From Symbiodinium natans (taxonomy: Eukaryota; Sar; Dinophyceae; Suessiales; Symbiodiniaceae): a DNA stretch of 64,000 nucleotides. How positions within the stretch are numbered: position 1 is the stretch's first letter; each line of letters opens with the position of its first letter. The stretch is taken from contig CAJNDS010002580.1 in assembly GCA_905221605.1 (NCBI GenBank), forward strand, positions 125,001 through 189,000, written 5' to 3'. The notes below the pieces were generated by a model. That model did not search any database, was not told the DNA's origin, and saw only the letters and a program-made list of their open reading frames with translations. Shown here piece after piece: positions 55,016 to 64,000 of the stretch. The position numbers and the translations under genes are program-made.

Positions 55016-57089
55016 ATGCCCGAGTGTCCAGTCTGCCTGGGCGTGATCCAAGATGCTCGGCGAATCGTGCGTTGTGGCCTTCTTTGCGAGGGAATAGTGT
55101 TCCAGAGCCGAACGCTGTGTAAGTGCTTGAGAGCTCAGGACCCCTTGTGGGCACCTTGCAGGCACAAGTTTTGTCGCTGCTCGCCTGCCTCAGTCATGAG
55201 GGTCTCTGATTCATGGCGTCATGCGCTGTTCAATACTCTTTGATGTCCTTTGTTCGAGACCTCTACGAGCGCAGCTGCAAGGCCACTGCATCATCCAGGT
55301 GCTGAAAAGCCGTCCGCCCGAGTGGAGCGGGGACTGCCCTTTATGCCGTGTCCACGTCAGCACCTCCGCTCAAAGCCCAAGTCGGGAAAGCAGGTCGGCA
55401 TGTGTTCTGTCGAACATGATCAGCGATGTCACGTTGTAAGGCTTCTAAGGGTTGCTATCCTGTAGAGTTGCAACGCAAGTGTACTTGGTTCTGTTGGGGT
55501 TTCGGGTTTCTGCCCACGGTGCAATGCGAAGGCATGGTCTGGTTGCCCTCACAGGACATAGGGTTCAGGGTTCAGAGTTGAGTGACGTTGAAGAGGACAT
55601 GGTGTTTTTTGAATTTGTTTCCCTCCCATCTGCATAGGTACAACATGTCCAGCATGCGATCTGTATTACCTGCATGTGATTGCAAGAGCTTTGATCAGGT
55701 CTTGTTTCTGATGCAAAATGGATCCTGAACCGTGGCAGTTTCTTGAGCGCGCACCTGCGCGTGGTTCGTGGTTTTGTGGGGTGTTTTCTTTCAGGTATCT
55801 ACAACTTGCGGGATGAGAACGACGAGCTTCTGGTGCAACCTGATGTACACGAACTGTGGGGTTGCGTGTTCATTCAGCATGGGCAGATAGGCGGCGCACC
55901 TGCGGCCAGAAACATGTTCCGTTTGTGAGCCCAGATGGTAGTATTATTGGGGGGAAAGAGAGCATCTTGGTTTGTGTAGCCTTTGATGAAGGCCTGGCCA
56001 GCTATCACTTTGACTCCCCAGAGGAGTGCTACATATCATATGAGAACGCTCCTCCGCATTGGCGAAGCTTGGATCCGTTAGCCGCCATGACTAGGTTCCG
56101 GATACCATCGGTCACCGGTAACAACGTGGGAAGGTAAACATAATGTTAATTTGTAAACATCCTTAAGAAATCAAGCAACTGAGCTCACCTGTTACCTCTG
56201 GATTAAGATGCAGTGTTGAGGCTTGGACAATGGCAGCAAGCCGCCTGCAAAGAAGTATTGGACAGATGCAAGCTTCCATGAAGATGAGTTGACCTTCCGG
56301 GGTGTGATTCATTGGGATCCGCCTTTTAATGGGGAGGTAAAGTGGAGATATCGCATTCAGTTTTCTGAAGATTTCTCGGGAGTCGTTGGTGGTGAGATAG
56401 TTGCAACCTCGGCTACCGGTTCCGAGAAAACCACACCGTTTCTGGCTCCCTGGATAGCTGAGTGGGAGAGGCACCTGTCGTACCTTCGGTGGACTCCTCC
56501 ACCCAGCACCATCTTTGGCAGTGTTTACGTCCAAGGGGCTGTGTATGCAGGCGTCCATGAGGGGGTTGCAAGCTATCATTTCGACAGCTTGAAGAACTGC
56601 TACATATCATATGCAAATGCTCCAGATTCTTGGCTTCTGGATGATGGCTCTCCACCTCCACGACGAAAACCATTTGAACAGGTTTCATATGAGCAGGATA
56701 CGCGAACGTTCCGCGGAGTTGTGAAATGGCCTCAAGGATTTGACGGAGCCGCCCTCTGGGAATACACCATGGTATTTGCTCCGGATTTTAGCTTCATTTC
56801 ATCAGGCAAAGTGCAGCCTTACGGACCTAGTGGCCGTCCCTTGCGCAGTGCGCAGTACTTTGGTGATCCCATGACTGGCTTGATGCTGTCAGCTGTGCTT
56901 TACTATACACGGAAGCCATCCGTGCTTTCAGCCAATGAGAAGGTGCGTGCCACAATCCTTGCTTTGGATGATAGTGAAGCTGGTCAAGAAGATGCTGTGG
57001 AGACTGTGGAGCCAGAACAGCAAGAGCAACGAGAGCCTGCCAGCGCGTCCGCACCTCGTGAGGCTGAACAAAGATGTTCTCTGCAGTAG
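55016..57089 (+). CDS. RING-finger protein with repeated C-terminal modules (probable E3 ubiquitin ligase)
   Basis: The RING is split over three exons: 55016 to about 55078 (MPECPVCLGVIQDARRIVRC), about 55162-55180 (HKFCR) and about 55282-55393 (HCIIQVLKSRPPEW...DCPLC, donor gtcggc). Together they give C-x2-C ... C-x-H-x2-C-x2-C ... C-x2-C, which binds two zinc ions and recruits an E2. Next comes a repeated module. An exon from 55795 has ELWGCVFIQHGQIGG. About 55925-56075 has ASYHFDSPEECYISYENAP. The last exon, about 56222-57089, has two FRGV-x-W ... W-x-Y-x(2)-F-x-DFS units and another SYHFDSLKNCYISYANAP, then a Glu/Ala tail. The module is unknown to me and probably binds substrate. One frame change near 55918 and non-canonical borders remain unexplained. 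Confidence 0.7.
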
Positions 57090-57094
57090 CTTGC

Positions 57095-58850
57095 TACCAT
57101 CTTCCGTCTGGCCGCAGACAGACCTGTAGACTGTAGGCACATTGTTTCCTTTGTCCTGGGCCTTCGAGATACATGTCGATAATGCTGTAAGCCGTTGCCT
57201 GGGATTCCGAACGGATGGCACGACTTGTATGACCCAACAAACCTAACACCACCAGGCAAAGCAAGAACGGTGCCAGTGCCTGTAGCGGGCACTGGAGCAG
57301 CCTGAGATCAGAAAATCTGACATTTGGTTGCTGAGTTCAATTTTCAAGAGCAGCGAAGAGGGCCATGTGCTTCAACTGGCACTGGTGTCATTTGCATTCT
57401 CGGCAGCGCCGTAGAGCTTCACTTTCCAGCACTGGCTCTCTTTGGCGATCTTCCCTTTCTCGTTTCTGGGTAGACAGTGCCCAGTTGCCCAGCAGCGCCA
57501 AAGTGCAGAAGCAGCACAAGGGTCATACGAAGAGTGCTTTAACTGGAGGGTCTGCTGCTTTTGGCAGGCTGAGATGAACAACTGCCTGCTGATGCTGTTG
57601 CACTCCAGCGCGGATCTGATGGCAGGCATCAGCAAGCAGGCCCACGGGACAGTCCATTGAAGTGCTGCCGTATAGACGTCGAAGGTTCATCGGGCACTGT
57701 GAAAGGAGTGGGGAAATAGATGGAAATCGTCTGCTGATTCGATTTGTTTGTGCCCTGCAGCGCTGCCTCATGGACATCATGGAAATCAGAAAGGCCATGC
57801 ATGGCACTTTGTCTGAAAGCCGCTAAGCTGCAGTGAGACGAGGGGAAGGGTGGGAACGGTGCGCCGTCCGTCCGATGCAAATTGTCATAGAACCCACCAA
57901 AGGCCCGCGGGCCATTGTTGTCTCGACTCTCAGAACCCCTGGATGTATCCCAAAGCCGGAGAGTCTTCTGTGAGATCGCCGCCTTGAGCCGATACCGGTC
58001 TTCTAAGTGCACTTCATGTTGGACGGAGGACAGTTCCTGGGCCTGCGGCGTCAACATCATCAAAAGTGTTTGCTAAAGATTGTTCCGCTGTTTTTTGCTA
58101 AGAGTGAAGTAGAAGACAGTTCCCCGAACTGCTCTCTGCCAGCCTGGCAGCAAATCAGGCTTCGAGCAGAGGTCTTGAAGCTTCATATGGAAAAGGTCAC
58201 ACAACGAATGGCTGGTCTTGTTCCACAGGCAAAGAGCACGGGGGCCAACTGCCAAGAAACCAGTTCGCGAAAAAAAGCATCCCCTTGGGGGCTGCATTCC
58301 TTGGTGTAAGGGGCAGCAATTGCACCCCTCAACGAAACTGCCATTCTGTCAGCATCGCAGCGGGGATCTTGGCGCAGCTTAGGTTGGCTTCAGGAGACCC
58401 TCGACAAAGCGGCCCGGGCCACTGAAGTTGTGTTTGCAACTCTTCGATAAGGGCCTACCATGGCCTACCTTCAGCACGGCATTTGTCTGCATTTGTGTGG
58501 ACCATGCCACCTTCAGCAGGCGCCGGGCAGCCCTGACGAACCAGCCAACGTCAAAGACGTTGAGGCACCCGGGTACAAAGTCTAGCACGGTTAAGCAGTT
58601 AAGCACAATGGTTCTTTTGAGGGAGGGGGCGGATATCTCCATGTTTCTCCACTCCCAATGTTTCCTTTGGTCCGGTGGCCCTCCGGTGGCCTCTTCGCGG
58701 GGCTCTCCCCAGGAGCCTGCTTGCTTCCAAGAAGATCGGTCCGTTATAATGGGCATCCCGTACATTCCTTCCAAAGCCACAGCAGTCCTGTCCAAAGCCG
58801 GAACGGTCCATTTCCGAGTGTGTTTATTGCTTACGGGGGTTTCGGGTTCG
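57095..58850. other. No gene supported
   Basis: Overlapping open frames of 70-144 codons on both strands (57629-58063 minus, 58428-58862 plus) without motifs or matching splice sites. Confidence 0.4.
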
Positions 58851-58854
58851 TGGG

Positions 58855-59440
58855 GCTCTTAGGATTTTACAGCTTCTAGGGTTTAAAGTTTAGGGATCTC
58901 ATGATAGGGTGCAAGGGTTTAGGTTTTGACGGTTTAGGTTGTTCGCTTGTAGGGCTTCGGGCTTCAAGGGTTTCAGGGGCTCAGGGTTCCGGGCTTGGGC
59001 TCGGCTTCAAAGGCTACAGTTTTCAGCATGAGGCCGTTCATGGCTTGAGGCAGTTCTGGAGTTGAGGGGTTTTTGGATTGCCGGCTTTTTGGGTCTAGGC
59101 TTCTTCGGGTTTGAAGGACTTTCAGGTTTTAGGGTTTAAGGCTTTTGTGCACAAATCAGGGCTGTCAGGCCTCAGAGTTTTCATGGTCGAGGTTTCTTTG
59201 GCTCTGGGTTGTGTTGGGTGTGTAGGGTTTTTAGGGATCAGGGTTTCAAACATTTTGGGCATTCGTGGCGTAGTTTTCGTCTGTTTTTATTCGGCCGCGG
59301 TTTTGGGCTTGCTTGGGGTTTTTTTGTGCTTTGGGTTTGCTCGGGTTTGCTCACGTTAAGGGGTTCAGGGTTTTAGGGTTTGGGGTTAAGGGTTTTTTTA
59401 TAGGGTTTGCGCTTTTTGGGTTGTAGGGATCAGAGGGTTT
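58855..59440. repeat. Degenerate telomere-like tract (TTTAGGG type)
   Basis: About 600 bases of ggtttagg / gttttagggttt / gggtttgg variants on the plus strand, most regular at 59120-59135 and 59360-59420. It is highly diverged. Confidence 0.75.
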
Positions 59441-59449
59441 TGAAGACGG

Positions 59450-62400
59450 AACGTTGTGTGGTCAACAGCCCGAACTCTATAAGAAATTTCGAGCCGCGAG
59501 TCGTGTGCGTGAGAATAGTTTTCGCAACACCTTCTGTTCGCGAATCCTGCTGGGCAAGTGCGTCATCGACTTCCCAAATGGGGCAGTCCCTTGTTGTTTC
59601 TTGCGGCAGCGCAGCTGTTGCTTTTTGAAGCACATGACAAGAGAGGTTCCTTGAGCGAATCCGTTAGTTATACGAGCCTTGTGTTTGCACATGGGTGTGC
59701 CCCCTTCCAAACCCGTCATGCGAACATTGCCTTTGCAAACGGGACATGTTCAAGCCTTCTGCTTGCAAACGCAGAGGTGGTTGAAAAGCCGCGATCATAG
59801 AACACTTGAGAACTTGTCAAAGCCCACCAAAAGTGCAAAGCACCTTTTCAATCATTTGGGAAATCCCAATCACACATGTGCAGACAAAAAACAACAAACA
59901 TCAATATTGAGTTGAGTTTGGCGTTTATAACCGGATCTGCTTCAAGAAACATGCGAATCCTTTGGGAAACACCGTCATACGAGAACGATGTTTGCACATG
60001 GGGGGATCTGCTGCGCTTGTGAATATAGAGGTTTCTTATTGAAGATGAAACAATGGTTTCCCATGTAATTGCAGACTTTTCCCCCCCCTCGCCCGAAAGA
60101 GAGCAAAACCAAACACACAGAAGGGAGCACAAAAAACAACACCCGGTTTTTAAGGGCAGTGCCATTCATCTCCCAGGGGAAGAGTTGCCACGTAGTTTGG
60201 CCTTGCGTTGGGCATGGGCTTGCTGCTTCACGTTGAGGGTTGAGCTGTTCGGCAGGATCACGCGCTGCACAGGGCATAGGGCGAGTGAGTAGACTCTAGC
60301 AGTGGCAGCAGTGGTGGCACGAGGAAGAAGAGTCGCAGTCCGGCTCCATGGTGCAAGAAGCTGCTGGCACGGAGGCGGAAGTGCTGCTGTTTGCTTGTGC
60401 AATGGTTTCGATCAGTCGCCTCGGAAGCCTCAAGCTCTTGGCGATGTGCCGCAGGTTGTCCTGCCACAGGTGACAGCGCAAGGCTGGGCGGAGGGTTCGT
60501 GGTCATGATTTTGCAGGGAACTGCGAAAGAACAACACAGTCTCAAATCGAGTTATTGTTCTTGAATCTTGGATTGGCATTGTCAGGCGAAACCTCGTCGG
60601 ACGGTGGAGCTGCTCCGATGTTTGAGGAGCCCTTTGAGGAAAAACTACAGCCTACAACACTGCTGCAAGGCAGAGCCTTTCCACCTCAAAGAATCAGTTG
60701 CCTGCTCTCCCGACAGTGCATGTCTCTCGACAGTGCATGGCTCGAGGCATGGACCAGGCGGTGATGGCTCTGACGGGTATCAGACAGGCTCGGCATGCTT
60801 AAATTGTTCTGAGGGAACACTCTGGGAAACTGCGTGCCATGCTTGAGCATTTGTGGATCAACGCGATGCTGATGACCCAGGGCTTTTTCAGGTCTTAGGG
60901 TTCAGGGCATGCGGTGCGCACATCGCACCTGTTAAAATTGCAGATATGTGCACTCGTATGCCGAGTTGCTGATTGGCCTTCCCATTGTGTCATTAACAGC
61001 GCTCGTGGGATGTTAACAGTCGGAACGGCCTTCTTGTTGCTTCATGCGCACCCTTTGCATCGTCGAGGGCTATCATGAAAACCCTTCGAAACCCAGTACA
61101 ACCCATTCGAAACATCTCGCCTGCTGAGCAAAACTGCGCGCGTCAGTGTGTACCTGTACACCACCTTAAAGTTTGGTAAGACGTTGTTGCAGTACTATTG
61201 GTGTGGATATGAAGTGTCACTCTATACATTCCCAGCGTACCATTCTGGGACGTGTGATTTCAGGCATGATTTGTGCCTTAGCTACGGATCCACGCACGGT
61301 CCGCTTGCCAGGCCCACGCTTTTGTTCAGAAATGCACAGACAGGAAACGTGTCAAAGGCCCCATTGTCAGAAAAGGGCGGCGCTTTTCGACAACAGAACT
61401 TGGCAGCGTGTCGCCAGAAGGTATTTTGGAGGGGGGTCATGCAAGGTTCGTGTGTAACAGGCGGCGTGGTAGTGGCCTCGAGGGGCCTTCTGAGAGGTTT
61501 TGAGAATGTCTGTCGATTCTGTGGTTTCTGTGAGAGGCCATAGCGATGCAAGCAACTGACGTCGATCGAAGCATCGATGGATTCTTGGCACTGGCCAAGA
61601 AGCTCAGGACATCAGCTCCACTTCGTCAGGGTTGCTTGAAGTTCTGTAGCTGCTGTAGCTGCAGAAGCTGTGTCATGGTAGAGCCAATGCCATGCAGGAA
61701 AACAGATCAAGTAGACGATCTTGTTGCAGACGAAGCTGAGCCAGCAGACGTGGAGTTCACGTTTGGATGGGACTGCTCTGGGCCTAAGGGTCTTGTTGTA
61801 AGGCATCATGTAAGCTGGAATAGAACGAATGGGGACAACAGCTTCGCCCAGGCTCTGCCATTCCTTCCTTCGAGGCCTCCGGCTGAGGCCCCACTTCGTC
61901 TTCACACGCGCATGCCATCGCAGCACTTTGCATTCTTGCTGTGAGGCCGCAGGCCAGCTTCGGAGGTCAGAGTCCAGGAGATGAGAGTTTCCTGCTAGTC
62001 ACTGCTAGTCCATGTCAGTCCCGATCTGCTTTTTCCCGAGAGAAAACCCGCCAAAGTACCTATCAAACATCAGTTGTAAAGTGCATCACTTCGTTCGCGG
62101 ATTTGTTTCCCGAATCACACACGCGCTGTTCACATTGGGCAGCGCCTTGCTGCTCGTGGACGTTGTGTGGTATCTAGGGTTGCTGTGATCGGAGCAATGC
62201 TCCCAGTGCTCGGATACTTGACACGGCCGCTCACTCAATGCTTGTTAAGTTGTTGCTGTTTTTGTTCTTCGCTCAGAAAGAGATGCTCTTTCACATGTGA
62301 TGGCGGCCTGTAGCCGGTGTCTTTCGAGCGACCGGGCCTTTGTGGCAGTAAGTTGAGAGCTTGAGACTGTGCAAAGATGTGCAAAGTCAGGGAGTATCGA

Positions 62401-62630
62401 AGGACCGGAAGTTCGATGTTGACTATGCAGAGCTTCAAAGAAGCAGTGCTGCAGTGCTCAGAGATGCAACGCGTGCATCAAGAAACATAGACCGGCACGC
62501 GTAGAAGCTTCGGTGCCCTGATTGTGCTTTGACGTGGCAACAGCGCAGTGCTGTGACCTTCTGACTTGTGCTCTGCAGCTTGAAAGCATTGCTCTTCGTG
62601 CCTCCAATTCTTGAGTTTCTCTGAGCCTGG
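59450..62630. other. No gene firmly supported
   Basis: Two plus-strand stretches look mildly coding: about 61263-61440 (RTVRLPGPRFCSEM, NRTWQRVARRYFGGG) and 61546-61944 (Cys-rich FCSCCSCRSC, then VEFTFGWDCSGPKGLVVRHH). Neither has a recognisable domain. The rest shows nothing. Confidence 0.35.
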
Positions 62631-62634
62631 AGCT

Positions 62635-64000
62635 ATGGCCCCAAAGACTCAGAAGAAGGGCACAAAGCGACCAGCTCAGGCGGCCGCTATGGAAATCTAT
62701 TACTATAAAGCTACAAAGTATTGCTTCGCGACAGTCTATCCAATACCCAGGTGTCTACGGGGTAGTGAAAGATGTGAAAGGACATTGCAAGGCTGACCCT
62801 TGCCATGAAAGGTTGGAGAACATTTGAAGCGCAACTGAGCATAAGAGTCACCACGTATGTGTTCACAAACACTCTTGAGTGTCACAGAAGGCCCAACGAG
62901 GATGCTGTATCTCGGGGCATGCCCCTCCTGCAAGGAAGCTCTGCAGCTTGAAGAAGGCAGCTAAAAGCTGCCGCAATCTACACAACATTATACAACCTAC
63001 ACCTATACTGTGATCACCCTCTACCCTCAACAGGTCGCCCCTCTGACTTAGCCCGCCTTCGTGCCTTGACCCCTCGGGTGCTTCCAAGGGCATGACATCA
63101 AGCCAAACAGAAAGCAAATGAAAGTAAATAGCACATCTGAATGTTCAGGAGCCCGCGGCGAGCGAGGCCAAGAAGCTGAAGGACATGTTGCAAAAGAAGG
63201 GCGTGGCCAAGTCGGCGTACGATGGCCGCTCGGCTGTTTTCAAGTTCTTCTGAAGCTGGTTGCGCCGAGCACGAGTGAAGCTCGAGTTACTGCTGCGGCC
63301 TCTGCAGGTATTGTTGCTGGCATCCAGCACCCGTTGGCAGAGAACTTGACAGATTCTGTCCGCCAGATGCTGTTGGCAATGCTTCCAGAGGCGGGCGGCT
63401 TTGGGAGTAGTTGCAAAGGTTGCAAAGGCCCAAGTAGGCCCAAGTCCTAGCAAATATGGGTTGTCACTTGAGCTCCCTTTGAGCTCCCTGGTCCAGGGCC
63501 TTTGTGTTCCAGAAGAGCGGCACGAGGCCCAGGAGTCTTACGTTGGCATGCTCTCCGAAGTCTTCGAGGGCATCATGGCCAAGCTACAGGATGACGTGAA
63601 ATTTGCTTCGGCAGAAGTTGCCCGTGTTGAAGGATCCAAGTCTGGCCTCGAATCCAAAGTGATGGAATCTGAAGCAGCCTTGCAGGCTGCTGAAACCCGT
63701 GCTGCCGAGTGCAAGGTGATGTTGGCCGACTCCACCAAAACAGTCCTGGCTTGCAAAGCAGCTCTCGGTGACAAGGAGAGGCTTCAGAAAGAAGGCGATG
63801 CTGCCTTTGAGGCTGCCAAGGCCGAGAAAGCTGCTCTGGAAGAAGCACTCTCTCAAGACTTCCGCCTGCTTCGGGATGGTGAGGTTGAAGGAGAAGTGGC
63901 TGGGACTCACTACAAGAAGCTGGAAGGGCTGGTAAGCAATATTGGCCTGGAAACCAGCTTGATGACGGCGTTGCCCACTTGTATGATCAAGAAGCCGGCT
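62635..64000 (+). CDS. Coiled-coil protein, 5' part (runs off the window)
   Basis: Exon 1, 62635-62679, starts at the ATG (MAPKTQKKGTKRPAQ) and ends at a GC donor (gcggcc). Exon 2 begins at 63149 (EPAASEAKKLKDMLQKKGVA ... DGRS), and its end is uncertain at about 63230-63244. Exon 3, 63308 to about 63390 (GIQHPLAENLTDSVRQMLLA), ends at a GC donor. Exon 4 begins at 63497 (GLCVPEERHEAQESYVGMLS) and stays open to 64000. Most of exon 4 is an Ala/Glu/Lys-rich coiled coil (about residues 40-125), followed by LETSLMTALPTCMIKKPA, which suggests a folded region beyond. The basic N-terminus could be a nuclear signal. I recognise the general type, found as conserved hypothetical proteins in dinoflagellates, but no function. 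Confidence 0.72.

Overview
This window looks like nuclear DNA of a dinoflagellate, most likely of the Symbiodinium type. The clearest sign is a relict dinoflagellate spliced-leader sequence at 51441-51460. Supporting signs are genes broken into very short exons, many introns that open with GC instead of GT, degenerate TTTAGGG-type telomere-like tracts, a very long Ty1/copia polyprotein, and long homopolymer and microsatellite runs. Every gene I can support is on the + strand, as in the unidirectional gene clusters known from dinoflagellates. I see no bacterial-type promoters, ribosome binding sites, operons, CRISPR arrays, tRNA or rRNA genes.

Layout. 1-900: low-complexity repeats. 1303-1737: a minus-strand relic of a retrotransposon domain. 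About 3.5-9 kb: exon-like blocks, mostly coiled-coil. 9-12.9 kb: nothing supported. 12893-22601: a nearly intact LTR retrotransposon with 87/89-bp LTRs, a 5-bp target duplication, a primer-binding site, gag, and one 8-kb pol frame. Between protease and integrase, pol carries a domain with the motif order and spacing of a C5 cytosine methyltransferase. After RNase H it has an extension with a membrane segment, a coiled coil and a Cys/His motif. 27.1-28.7 kb and 30.4-35.7 kb: unrecognised multi-exon genes, with a telomere-like tract, a foldback element, a 94-bp satellite and long microsatellites between or inside them. 36.4-44.15 kb: a 3.8-kb tandem duplication carrying two copies of a MORN-repeat gene; only the second copy holds a 148-bp foldback insertion. 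44.6-45.9 kb: an endonuclease/exonuclease/phosphatase-family gene. 47.9-54.7 kb: a bestrophin-like channel gene of at least 13 exons. Its largest intron holds an intronless, frameshifted retrocopy that begins with the relict spliced leader. 55.0-57.1 kb: a RING-finger gene with repeated C-terminal modules. 57-62.6 kb: telomere-like and other non-coding DNA. 62635-64000: the 5' part of a coiled-coil gene that runs off the end.

How the parts relate. The host genes show no shared pathway. What links the window is reverse-transcriptase activity and repeat-driven change: an apparently recent copia insertion, an mRNA-derived retrocopy inside a host intron, foldback elements, and a gene-containing tandem duplication. 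Exon borders were read by eye from protein continuity and AG acceptors, so most are approximate.
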